From positions 3,844,001 through 3,908,000 of the forward strand of contig NC_003552.1 of assembly GCF_000007345.1 (NCBI RefSeq): 64,000 bases of DNA, given 5' to 3'. A program made the translations under genes and the position numbers. This document shows, in pieces, positions 10,001 to 17,369 of the stretch (its first letter is position 1; each line of letters starts with the position of its first letter). This DNA comes from Methanosarcina acetivorans C2A. Its GTDB lineage: Archaea; Halobacteriota; Methanosarcinia; Methanosarcinales; Methanosarcinaceae. A model generated the notes under the pieces. The model ran no database searches. It was not told the origin of the DNA and saw nothing but the letters and a program-made list of their open reading frames with translations.

Positions 10001-11476
10001 GATAATTTAACTGCTGGCTTTTCGTTCAGTGCCAGGCTCAACGGACAGCTTTCTGCACTTTTAAATCCTGACGCCGGGATTACCTGTGGGCCTGTGCCCG
10101 GAACTCCGAACAGCAGCATAGAACAGGCTATCCAAGATTCACTTAATGCCTCGTCCCTTTCCCTGAACAGGGTTGCATACTCCCTTCTCATCGAAAAGAA
10201 TGGGTTAGAAGGGATCGATATAAGTGATGTAAGTCTGGTCATGACCGGCCCTCCGGATTATGTCGATACCGATGGTGGCCCTGAAAAATTCATAATTATG
10301 AGCTGGTGCGATGGGGAAACAGAAAGGTTAACGACAGGTAGCAACACTTCTGATTCGTCCTTTGAATTTACGGGAATTTCTTCCACAGGGCTCTCTTCCG
10401 AAGGTTCTTTTGTAGCGTTGCTTATGTCCCTTGCATCGGCACCCGAAGAAGAAAGTGAGGAGGAGGACAGTTCAGGTGAAAGTTCCTCAGGCGGAAGTTC
10501 CTCAGGTAGGAGTTCTTCCGGGGGAGGTGGAGGAAGTGTTTCTCCGGAAGATCAGGATAACGTTGAGATCAAAGAGCTCAGCCAGAAATTTGTTATCAGC
10601 GGCACTCATGTAAAGTTTGCTTTTCCGAGGGGCGTGACCGTTGTTTCATCTATTGAACTTGATGCCAGGAGGTCTTTTGGCAAGGTCAGTACATTCGTTG
10701 AGATGCTCAAAGGAAAATCAACTTTAGTCACATCCCTTCCTGAAGGAAAGGTCTATAAAAACCTCAATATCTGGGTAGGCTCAGGAGGAGCTGTAACCTC
10801 TGATAATATCGGAAATGCGTCTATACAGTTTAAAATAGAGAAAGCCTGGATACGGGACAACAACATAAGTCTGTCTACTATCACTTTACACAGGTACGGT
10901 GAAGGTTCCTGGACTGCACTTCCTACAACCCAGGTTAGAGAAGATAGAGCATTTTATTATTTCAAAGCTAAAACGCCCGGATTTTCGCCTTTTTCAATCA
11001 CAGGTTCTGAAAAAAAGCTCCAGTCGCCAGAAGTTGTTTCCTTTAATGAAAGGCCTAAAACCGTTATTAAGACGGTTTCCCGGGAAGAAAAGTCTGCATA
11101 TGAAGTGCCTGAGACTGCAGCAGGTATTCAAGAAAATGAAAACGGAAACCCTTCCGAAAAAGGAAGAAACCTCTTTATTTTTGCGATCCCGGCTTTAATT
11201 ATCGGATTGGTACTTGCTGTTCGGCCTGTCAGGAACAAAGTCACAGGTAAAGTCAGAAGTATAATTTCCGGAGAAAGAGAATCGTTTGGTTTCGGAATGG
11301 ATGAAGGAGAATTCTCTGAAACAGGGGACTCGGAGGTAAACGCTCAGGGATCTACCGCAGTTTCAAAATCAGATGAATCATCCGAAATAGACAGAATTGC
11401 TGAAGAACAGAAAGCTTCAGCTAAAAAAGAGTCATACAGGGATTTTATATCTCAACTAAATAAACCGAAGCCTTAA
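7064..11476 (+). CDS. Large surface protein: two NosD-type beta-helix regions, PKD, PGF-pre-PGF domain, TM anchor
   Basis: About 1,470 residues. I prefer ATG 7064 over the in-frame ATG 7040 because MVSFAKNRYF begins a normal signal peptide (residues 1-30). Two right-handed beta-helix blocks follow, full of SNxLxNNxVSxN repeats (about 35-400 and 410-780), then a PKD domain (WSWDFGDGT), an unassigned region, a Ser/Gly-rich linker, and a PGF-pre-PGF-type domain (ELSQKFVISG to FSPFSITG). A transmembrane helix (LFIFAIPALIIGLVLAV) and a charged tail of about 80 residues close the protein, so a cytoplasmic tail is predicted. Adjacent repeat units at 9050-9110 and 9115-9180 are nearly identical. Its place inside the pilus cluster suggests a cell-surface adhesin or pilus-associated protein. 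Confidence 0.82.
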   Translation: MVSFAKNRYFVLFALTCMALLPLVQYVGADIGSNSTWSNDSVQNLDTGEFFGTIQAAIDASSDGATIVVYPGTHVENVDVYRQLTIRSSSGNPLDTVVRASSSGDHVFYVNASNVKISGFTISGANQKSPYAGIYLTRAKSCTVEDNIISGNWYGIYLDNSASNILSNNTVSSNSDTGIYLDNSASNVLSNNKVSSNSGTGICLLSSVNNKLTDNTVFSNYRNGIWLKDNSNTNILSGNLASSNTRAGFLLDNQCIGNSLENNVVDANGGHGVYLSAASNSNNLKNNTISSNTLYGIYLSSSGDNRVTEGNRITSNSRGICLSNSNSNRIFNNYFSNTENTYFEGSNTGNSWSTTKAEQVNVVDGPFVGGNFWARPDGTGLSQVSRDLTGDGFLDVEYNLTGTGANGNVDYLPLARTVIVDPSGEKGYTRIQDAVSASSSGYSVAVYPGTYSENVEISKELAIAAISELPQNTVVTASNPETHIFNVRSNGAVIRGFSITGATGTDSSSGIYLDGVSDCILGNNLVSKNSVGICLSNSEGNTLLNNSMSSNTYNFKDSGTLQNEIDTGNTVEGKPVYYLCEKSDVEIGSSSNAGTVYCINCNNITVKDLVLKDSPRGISFYNTGNSRILNNVVQNNFDGISLEASSGNTLDGNTVGKSANNGIYLSDSDSNMVINNTITENKVSGIYLSDSDSNTVINNTITENEVSGIGFSSSGDNLIYNNYFNNINNVDLGTDNSGNTWSTTATAGVNIIGGPMLGGNYWETPEGTGFSQTCTDVGEDYICRQTYTINNNNIDYLPLSNPAGVPPHVEFSANFTGGLAPLPVRFTASSSSIVWPVQWSWDFGDGTSVESGQNNINGTYTGSVDHIYRSAGEYTVNLTVSNGQTSAYKTSRIFVAEPFVSPLSIEKYVVSLDEDTKEIVIKSGYENVEVVDKTVLIRLEGINLYIFSESGFEEDEDGNLKGKYQYAKLEKTLESSKLGDNLTAGFSFSARLNGQLSALLNPDAGITCGPVPGTPNSSIEQAIQDSLNASSLSLNRVAYSLLIEKNGLEGIDISDVSLVMTGPPDYVDTDGGPEKFIIMSWCDGETERLTTGSNTSDSSFEFTGISSTGLSSEGSFVALLMSLASAPEEESEEEDSSGESSSGGSSSGRSSSGGGGGSVSPEDQDNVEIKELSQKFVISGTHVKFAFPRGVTVVSSIELDARRSFGKVSTFVEMLKGKSTLVTSLPEGKVYKNLNIWVGSGGAVTSDNIGNASIQFKIEKAWIRDNNISLSTITLHRYGEGSWTALPTTQVREDRAFYYFKAKTPGFSPFSITGSEKKLQSPEVVSFNERPKTVIKTVSREEKSAYEVPETAAGIQENENGNPSEKGRNLFIFAIPALIIGLVLAVRPVRNKVTGKVRSIISGERESFGFGMDEGEFSETGDSEVNAQGSTAVSKSDESSEIDRIAEEQKASAKKESYRDFISQLNKPKP

Positions 11477-11556
11477 GGTGAAGATAACTCCCCCTGATGA
11501 AAAATCCGTTAAGAATCCGAAAGACGGGACTACCGGAGAGACTAAAAAAGCTGAAG

Positions 11557-11577
11557 AACCTCCCTCGGGGGTTTTTC
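11557..11577 (+). terminator. Candidate terminator after the beta-helix gene
   Basis: AACCTCCC and GGGGGTT can pair around a short loop and are followed by five T residues (11572-11576). The hairpin lies inside the N-terminal extension of the longest possible prepilin peptidase frame, which argues that this extension is not translated. Confidence 0.45.
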
Positions 11578-11634
11578 GGCATGCCCGTAAATAAGATGAG
11601 TAATATTCATAAAAACATTTTAAACGTGTTCTTC

Positions 11635-12399
11635 ATGATTGAAATTCTCAAAATACTCTTTGCAATGGCCTTTCTGCTCTACTCGTGCTATTCCGACCTG
11701 AAAGCCCGCAGGGTCTCAAACGGGGTCTGGAAATACATGCTGGTGTCAGGTTCGGTGTTCGTAATTTATGAACTATTTACTGGTGGGACCCCCTATCTCA
11801 AAGCTCTGTTCCTTTCTGGAGTGGTAGTTTTTATTTCCGTTTATATCCTCTTCCACCTTGGGGCTTTCGGGGGCGGGGACGCAAAAGGACTTCTAGTGCT
11901 TTCCATCCTTTTCCCACTGTACCCTATCTTCCAGTTCTCGGGAGAGGCCTATCCCCTGTTAGGAAGACCTCTGATAGGGCTTTTTACCTTAACAGTCCTG
12001 GGAAATGCGCTCCTGCTGACAGCTCTTATCCCTCTCGGAATGTTCTGTTACAACCTCCTTCATTTCTCCCCTGAAATGCTGAAAAAACCCCTTTACATGC
12101 TCATCGGGTACAGGACGGAGATCTCTTCCCTGAAAAACAAAGAATATCTTGCCCTGCTCGAGAAATTTGAAGTCGACGAACATGGAAGTATCATGAAAAG
12201 GTTTGCAAGGACAGGCCTTGATTTTGATGCGAATCAAAAACCTGAACTTGAAGAATATATGAAAAAAGGGCTTATTGGAAAAGATGTCTGGGTTACCCCT
12301 GGCCTGCCTTTTATGCTCTCAATTACAGCGGGATTTATTACTGCTATTGTTTTCGGGGATTTCATATTTTATATTGTTATGTGTCTTATGCTGGGCTGA
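11635..12399 (+). CDS. Prepilin peptidase (A24 aspartyl protease, FlaK/EppA-like)
   Basis: About 254 residues of polytopic membrane protein. The first catalytic Asp is in SCYSDLKARRVSN after helix 1, and the second is in the family signature GGGDAK near residue 85. The frame is open back to 11497, but I place the start at ATG 11635 (MIEILK). Family members begin directly with helix 1, and the upstream extension carries a terminator-like hairpin. A TATA-like TTCATAAAAA about 25 nt upstream would give a leaderless mRNA. A soluble insertion of about 80 residues (about 150-230) separates the C-terminal helices. It would process the pilin-like protein at 5589. Confidence 0.85.
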   Translation: MIEILKILFAMAFLLYSCYSDLKARRVSNGVWKYMLVSGSVFVIYELFTGGTPYLKALFLSGVVVFISVYILFHLGAFGGGDAKGLLVLSILFPLYPIFQFSGEAYPLLGRPLIGLFTLTVLGNALLLTALIPLGMFCYNLLHFSPEMLKKPLYMLIGYRTEISSLKNKEYLALLEKFEVDEHGSIMKRFARTGLDFDANQKPELEEYMKKGLIGKDVWVTPGLPFMLSITAGFITAIVFGDFIFYIVMCLMLG

Positions 12400-12542
12400 A
12401 TTAAATCCTGAATCTGAATACAGAAGGCTACACTGTCTTATTTTATAAAACTAGACTGAATGTATGAAAACGTATTATATCTGGAAACGTATGAAACGTC
12501 CAATACACAGGTTTGAAAACAAATCTCGTGTCAACATATGGT

Positions 12543-12714
12543 AAAAACCGAAATTGATCTTATTAGCTGCAGGGGAGTAGATTCCTGCAGCCTGGAAAAA
12601 CGGCCTATTCAAAAGTCGACAAGCTCTCACATCCAGACACACAACCGCATTAAACCGTTTTATTCGAAACCCAATTTAGTGCAGTTACGGATCTGACCTA
12701 CACTGACCTACAAG
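12543..12714 (-). ncRNA. Candidate small RNA A (first of three homologous copies)
   Basis: This is the most diverged of three related minus-strand units (compare 14270-14419 and 14635-14787). A TATA-like ATATATAC lies at about 12736-12743. The predicted start is about 25 nt further on, followed by the shared 5' motif GTGTAGGTCAGATCCG. Near the 3' end an 8-bp perfect stem (GCTGCAGG/CCTGCAGC on the minus strand, 12566-12591) encloses a loop containing CTCCCC. A T-run follows at 12543-12547. No ORF is apparent. The conserved promoter, 5' motif and C-rich loop support an RNA gene; expression is not shown. Confidence 0.5.
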
Positions 12715-12899
12715 ATGTAGTAATGAACATAGTAGTATATATGTTTTTTGTGAGTATTCTATAGAGTAATGACTTTAACTAAATAGTTATTTTCCTTATG
12801 GATCTGATAAATAGGCAGCGATTCTTAAGATTCATGATTTCCTTATATATTCAAAATATTTCTTGCTCACAATTTTCAATATAGAACATTTATAACTAT

Positions 12900-13440
12900 T
12901 CAGGTTAGCAGTGAAGGCTCAAGAGGCGATAGAAACAATTCACACATCTATAGTACCCCCGGAACCTATCACGTTATTCAGACAGTAACAAACCCTGACA
13001 GTCCTGCAGGTGGAGACACAAAAGAGATAACCATAACCATTACCGAGATACCGGCATCTAATAAGACATCTGCTGTCAATGAAACACCTGTTATTCTTGC
13101 AGCAAACTTCGAAGCTAACCTCACAGATGGCGTTGCATTGTTGTCCGTAGCTTTCACAGATTTATCAGCCGATGCAACTACCATCAACCGATGCAACTAC
13201 CTATGAATGGGACTACGGAGACAATTCCGGAAAATCCACAGAACAGAACCCATCCTATGTTCTCACCAGGGCAGAGGGTTACGATGTTGTCTTAACGTTG
13301 GTGATGGCAAAGGGCATACAGCCACAAAAGACATGTTGATAACTGTCACTTCAACTTCACTTGTTGCAGACTTCGATGCCAACAAAATGAGTGGCTTTGA
13401 CCCATTGAGCCAGAAGACTCATCATACGATTTTTATTTAA
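12900..13440 (+). pseudogene. Decayed PKD-domain surface protein fragment
   Basis: Three overlapping frames together encode PKD-type sequence without a plausible start. From about 12908 the frame reads IYSTPGTYHVIQTVTN and later AANFEANLTDG, ending at TGA about 13204. The next frame gives TTYEWDYGDNSGKSTEQNPS, and a third gives GDGKGHTATKDMLITV up to 13440. The first break coincides with a 12-bp direct repeat (GATGCAACTACC at 13171 and 13190), offset by 19 bp, which shifts the frame by +1. A second slip lies near 13290. A relict of a multi-PKD protein like the one at 47085. Confidence 0.75.
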
Positions 13441-13636
13441 CCTCTATTAATTGCCTTTAAACACTCACATGCTTCTCTAATTGGATAATTTCCATAGCTT
13501 CCCTCACGAATCCGTGCCGAACGAAGTAACCTCATGCTTATGAAAAAAGACAAAACACCGGTAATGCTGGTGAAGTCCCCCTTATCCTGCCATACTTAAA
13601 CAGGAAATGCCAGGCAATGCTGCCAAATCCCTGACA

Positions 13637-14101
13637 TCATTTCCCAAATGTCTGGGAAATCCAGTCTTTTATCTCATCTCTGATCCGGCGGAATACCTTG
13701 AGCTGCTCTTCCTCTGATCCCATAGCTGCAGCAGGGTCCTCAAAACTTTTGTGAATTACTTCTCTTGCTCTGGGAGCTTCAGTCGGAAGTTCCAGATTCG
13801 TGCTGCAGATAGGACAGGACACTTTAGCCCTATCGCAGACCGTGACCGCCATGTCAAAAATTGTATCCTGAAATTCTTTGGGGGTTTTAGAGTACTGACC
13901 GGAGATATCGATGCCAATTTCCTTCATGACCTGAACAGCGTGAGGATTAACAGTTGTGGCTTTGACGCCAGCACTGTAAGCCTCGTATCGATCTCCGTAA
14001 ATAGCCCTCAAAAGACCTTCAGCCATCTGGGACCTGGCTGAGTTGTGGGTGCACAGAAATAGAATTTTTTTCTTTTCTTTCGATCTTTTATTTGATGTCA
14101 T
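13637..14101 (-). CDS. arsC: Arsenate reductase / low-molecular-weight protein tyrosine phosphatase family (ArsC, thioredoxin type)
   Basis: 154 residues. The catalytic loop CTHNSARS (Cys17, CX5R) is followed by QMAEGLLR and YSAGV, the signature of LMW-PTP-fold arsenate reductases. Cys89 and Cys96, in VCDRAKVSCPICS, match the second and third redox cysteines that pass the disulfide to thioredoxin, which favours arsenate reduction over plain phosphatase activity. Asp in the general-acid loop is replaced by a region around HKSFEDPAA, where D is present. No ars regulator or pump lies beside it. It sits downstream of candidate sRNA B on the same strand. Confidence 0.85.
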   Translation of the reverse strand: MTSNKRSKEKKKILFLCTHNSARSQMAEGLLRAIYGDRYEAYSAGVKATTVNPHAVQVMKEIGIDISGQYSKTPKEFQDTIFDMAVTVCDRAKVSCPICSTNLELPTEAPRAREVIHKSFEDPAAAMGSEEEQLKVFRRIRDEIKDWISQTFGK

Positions 14102-14269
14102 TAAACCACTACCGCATATGATAACAAATCAGCATTATGCCTTTTCCTGTAAGCTGTTTTTAGGTTATTCTTGAGAAGTTATACGATAAGAATTCGTGAA
14201 ACCATTCGCGATCATAAGTACAGATTTACCTGTGGAATTATATCAAAATCCAAAGTTATACAGTAAGCA

Positions 14270-14419
14270 TCAAAAAATAGGTTCTAGGCTGAAGGGGAGC
14301 TATACCTGCAGCCCAGAGAGACAGTGTGTAAGGATTTATGTTTTTGCGCTTTAGACTTATACTCACCAAGCCACTTAATTCCGAGATTCATATGTGGAGG
14401 CCACGGATCTGGCCTACAC
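14270..14419 (-). ncRNA. Candidate small RNA B
   Basis: On the minus strand an AAAAG plus ATATATATAAG promoter (TATA 14438-14449) is followed after 25 nt by a predicted start at GTGTAGGCC (14419). The 5' end folds through AGGCCA/TGGCCT. Shared middle blocks are TGGCTTGG and GAGTATAAGT. Near the 3' end a stem (14287-14313) presents a loop with AGCTCCCC. It is followed by AACCTATTTTTT, a T-run consistent with archaeal termination. Copy C aligns over the entire length with a 370-bp offset, while stem bases differ. No coding frame is shared by the copies. Confidence 0.6.
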
Positions 14420-14634
14420 TTAACCAGTAGACGCGAACTTATATATATCTTTTGAAGGTATTCTAAATAGTACTACCCAGAACTAAAGAGTGATTTTTAG
14501 GTAAACCTGACAAAGAGTTGCCCCATAATTGGTATGTAAAACTGTGTTTAGTTGAAATTCAAAAGTAATTCATGAACATAAATACAAAGTTTGCCTGTGA
14601 AACCATATCAAAATCCAGAGTTCTACAGTAGACA

Positions 14635-14787
14635 CCAAAAGTAGGTTTTCCAGGCCTGCGGGAGGACTTATGATTAAGGCCTAGAAAGACAGTCGGTAGA
14701 TTGGTTGATATGGTTTTCACATTCAAACTTATACTCGCCAAGCCACAATTCATATCCTTAGAGATCAGAGGCTGATCTGACCTACAC
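14635..14787 (-). ncRNA. Candidate small RNA C
   Basis: Same layout as copy B: BRE-like AAAAG and TATATAAG (14805-14814), predicted start at GTGTAGGTCAGATC (14787), TGGCTTGG and GAGTATAAGT blocks, a 3' stem built from two AGGCCT halves (14652-14657 and 14677-14682), a loop with TCCTCCC, and AACCTACTTTT at the end. The 5' hairpin uses a different stem (AGATCAG/CTGATCT) at the equivalent place. TCCTCCC is complementary to GGAGG-type ribosome-binding sites, so a trans-acting translational regulator is a reasonable hypothesis. Confidence 0.6.
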
Positions 14788-14869
14788 ATACTTACTAGAC
14801 ATGACTTATATATCTTTTGAAGGTATTCTAAATAGTACTATTTAAAACTAAAAGGTATTATTTAACGTG

Positions 14870-14960
14870 AATCTGATCGCATATCTGAAATTCATATCCC
14901 AAGGTACACTTTGAGATCTCACACAGGTATGCGCTCATATATTCTTTTAACGTGTTAACC
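14870..14960 (-). repeat. Partial fourth copy of the sRNA promoter and 5' region
   Basis: The block with ATTCATATCC (about 14890-14900) and CTCATATATTCTTTTAA (about 14932-14948) aligns to the 5' part and promoter of candidate sRNA C, with shared spacing between the two motifs. The 3' hairpin with the C-rich loop is absent. It is probably a truncated relict. It lies directly upstream of the PhoU-like gene. Confidence 0.35.
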
Positions 14961-15061
14961 ATTCGCTAATTAGTCATTACTTCCAGATTTATTTTAAAAT
15001 TCTCGGCGTAAAAGATTATAGACAACGAAGAACTTTAGATATTTAAAACAACACTAAGAGT

Positions 15062-15132
15062 TAACCTTATATATAGCCCTTGTCTATATAGATCATACTA
15101 AAATCATTAGAGCCTCTTCAGGAGGATTATCT
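15062..15132 (+). promoter_or_regulatory. Promoter and ribosome-binding site of the PhoU-like gene
   Basis: TTATATATAG at about 15067-15076 is a good archaeal TATA box, with an expected transcript start near 15092. AGGAGGA at 15120-15126 is a strong ribosome-binding site. No ATG, GTG, TTG or CTG follows in the PhoU frame before the conserved coding region begins. The codon at the usual spacing is ATT 15133. Confidence 0.6.
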
Positions 15133-16137
15133 ATTACCAAAGATAGAAGAAAAATTCAGTTTACCGGAAATTCTACCTATATAGTGTCTCTTCCCATAAA
15201 ATGGGTCCGGGATATAGGGCTTAAACCTGGAGACACACTGAACCTTACATCCATGCCTAACAAAACCCTGCTGGTTTCCTCAAGTGTGCTCCCGAAAGAA
15301 CGCTCTGTCCTTAAGGCATCTATAGATTATCTCCACACCGAAAGTGCAGAAAACAACCTCAGAATTATTATATCTCATTATCTTGCGGGTTATGATTCTC
15401 TCAAACTGACCACCAGCAAAGGTTTCAGTGCCTATGACCGCAAATTTATCAAAGATTCAGTGCGTCAGAAATTAATAGGCCTCGAACTTGTGGAAGAATC
15501 AAGGAATGAACTTGTCTTTTTGTGTTTACTTAATTACACTGACCTTCCCCTTGGAAGAGTAATCAAAAACATGTACGGACTTGTGCTTTCCATGCTTCTG
15601 GACTCCATGACATCTCTTCGCAACCACAATATGGAAATTGCAGAGGACGTGATCCAGAGAGACGATGATGTCGATCGCTTTTATCTGCTTGCTGTCCGCC
15701 AGCTCAAGGCTTCACTTGATGATGTAGAACTAGCCGAAAAAATAGGGATTCGAAGTTCAAAAGATTGCCTGGGATACAGGCTTATTATAAAGAGTATCGA
15801 ACGCGTAGGAGATCATGCGGTCAAGATAGCTTCAAATGTCTTGAAAATGGATACCGGAATAAGCGTTGATGACCCCATCTTTAAAATGGCTGAACTCTCC
15901 CGAAAGGTTTTTGAAAGTTCAATAGACTCAATGGCAGAAGACGACCTGCAGGCTATCAATAAAATTGTTGTGGATGCCAAAAATGTTTCCCAGTTTGGAG
16001 TTTCCCTGGAGTCCCGGGGTGATGGAAGTACACTTGATATTGCACTCAGTATGATTCTGGAGAGCCTGCGCAGGGTAGCCGAATATAGCGCCGATATCGC
16101 AGAAGTTTCAATCAATATGAATGTAAAGAAGATCTGA
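15133..16137 (+). CDS. PhoU-family regulator with N-terminal AbrB/SpoVT-like domain, apparent ATT start
   Basis: About 334 residues. The N-terminal part (RRKIQFTGNSTYIVSLP, then WVRDIGLKPGDTL) is the SpoVT/AbrB-like swapped-hairpin domain seen in archaeal PhoU proteins. Two PhoU helical bundles follow (for example RDDDVDRFYLLAVRQLKA and IKSIERVGDHAVKIA). The first conventional start in frame is GTG 15184, which would cut the AbrB domain in half. The conserved sequence extends up to ATT 15133, six bases after GGAGGA. The protein probably senses or regulates phosphate uptake or metal-linked phosphate metabolism. No pst genes are adjacent here, although a PstA-like tail lies at the left edge. 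Confidence 0.85.
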   Translation: MTKDRRKIQFTGNSTYIVSLPIKWVRDIGLKPGDTLNLTSMPNKTLLVSSSVLPKERSVLKASIDYLHTESAENNLRIIISHYLAGYDSLKLTTSKGFSAYDRKFIKDSVRQKLIGLELVEESRNELVFLCLLNYTDLPLGRVIKNMYGLVLSMLLDSMTSLRNHNMEIAEDVIQRDDDVDRFYLLAVRQLKASLDDVELAEKIGIRSSKDCLGYRLIIKSIERVGDHAVKIASNVLKMDTGISVDDPIFKMAELSRKVFESSIDSMAEDDLQAINKIVVDAKNVSQFGVSLESRGDGSTLDIALSMILESLRRVAEYSADIAEVSINMNVKKI

Positions 16138-17226
16138 ACCTGAAAATTTTGGGTTTCAAGACTCTTTTTTATTTATATACTCGTTCGCTTCATTCATGAA
16201 ACTTATTAGAAGATATCTTTTCGAGGATACAAACAAAAAGTATATGTCGCGTTTAAACTCAAAATAACGAAATATAAATAATTAATGGATTTGTGAGTTA
16301 AAAGTTCTTTTGAAGAAAAAAGTATTCAGTATGAAAAAAGAGCTTGAAGTGTAGAAGAGGATCTGAAAGCGTTTTTTGAGATACGGAATTGATTTTCAGG
16401 AAAAATTGTATCCTCTGTAAAGCTTTAACGTCATACATAGTTGCCCTGTTTTTTAAGCTCTGAGAAAAATACTGCAGCTGAGCTTGATAACACCACAACC
16501 GGATTTTAAAAAACTGTATTAAATAACCACCTTATTTTTAAAGAGTTAAAAAGATCCTAAACATATAAGAAGTCGTCAAACTGGCTGAAAGTAACCTTGA
16601 GATATTGAAAATAAGACCAGTTTCAATAAAAAAAGGCGGAGAATATTTAAGGAAGGTGGAGAGTATTCAGTTTTGAAACTGGTCCATGTAATAGAATAAC
16701 GTACTTATTAAAAAACTTTTTGGATGATGAGAAGTGCATCTCTAGATAAATACATACAATGTTTAGATCTAAGGGGAGAACCGGATTCGATATAGTTTTC
16801 AGTCACAAACGGGAGAAACGAAGGGTCTGAAAATTAAATATTACAGTCAGTTTCCCCCAGTAAACCTTGACTTTTTATGCATAAATAATTTTTTTAATAG
16901 AACTATTTTTCTGAAAAAAGAAGGATTCAGTATATACTCTAATTCGCAAAAATTAAATACTGTATTGATGTTGAACTGCGCCTGGTATACAGATCTTGGA
17001 AAAAAGATTAAAAAACGAGATCCAGAATTGATTCACCCTTCATTCTTGCACCAATCTCTAAATTAACGGATACTTTTTATCCCGAACCGATAGAAGAAAC
17101 CCGCAAACCTTCCACTCCCTTATCCCCCCTTACTCCATTTTCTCTCGCTTCTCTTTCCTCGTCCCTGCCTCGTTTTTCTCTTTTTCTTCCGTTCCTCATC
17201 ATCAGGGATATTGATACAAAATTACA
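16138..17226. other. Long intergenic region
   Basis: About 1.1 kb of AT-rich sequence without a convincing gene; a 66-codon minus-strand frame at 16298-16498 has no supporting features. It contains a long inverted repeat (listed separately) and a pyrimidine-rich tract at about 17095-17200. Confidence 0.5.
16615..16684. repeat. 12-bp perfect inverted repeat enclosing a direct repeat
   Basis: GACCAGTTTCAA (16615-16626) and TTGAAACTGGTC (16673-16684) are exact inverted copies around 46 bp. Inside are two similar blocks, GGCGGAGAATATT and GGTGGAGAGTATT, 20 bp apart. It could be an RNA hairpin, a regulatory site or the core of a short mobile element. Confidence 0.6.
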
Positions 17227-17232
17227 AGAACG

Positions 17233-17278
17233 TGTTAATTTTTAATATACTTTTATAGAAACATGTTAACATTTAAAT
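17233..17278 (+). promoter_or_regulatory. Duplicated operator and promoter of DUF2795 unit 1
   Basis: Two similar 15-bp sites, TGTTAATTTTTAATA (17233-17247) and TGTTAACATTTAAAT (17264-17278), lie 31 bp apart, three helical turns. The second overlaps the likely TATA box (TTTAAATAG). The same arrangement recurs before the second DUF2795 gene at 18100, which supports a shared repressor. Confidence 0.55.
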
Positions 17279-17350
17279 AGTAGATCATCAATGTTAGTAA
17301 TACTAACAAAAAAGTTAGGTGTCCTTCAGAAAGCTTTAACAAGTATCGAT

Positions 17351-17369
17351 TTTCCTGCAAAGCAGGAAG
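17351..17369 (+). promoter_or_regulatory. Leader hairpin of DUF2795 unit 1
   Basis: TTCCTGC (17352-17358), loop AAA, GCAGGAA (17362-17368) form a perfect 7-bp stem after the conserved blocks CTTCAGAAAGCT and AGTATCGATTTT. The second unit has the same preceding blocks but a different stem (TTTCCCT/AGGGAAA), so pairing is kept while sequence changes. Confidence 0.55.

Noticed and set aside
11478-11594. 39-codon frame after the beta-helix gene (GTG start)
   Set aside because: Its codons look reasonable, but there is no ribosome-binding site at a usable distance and the terminator hairpin lies inside it.
16298-16498. 66-codon minus-strand ORF
   Set aside because: No start context, no similarity to known patterns, in a decaying AT-rich gap.
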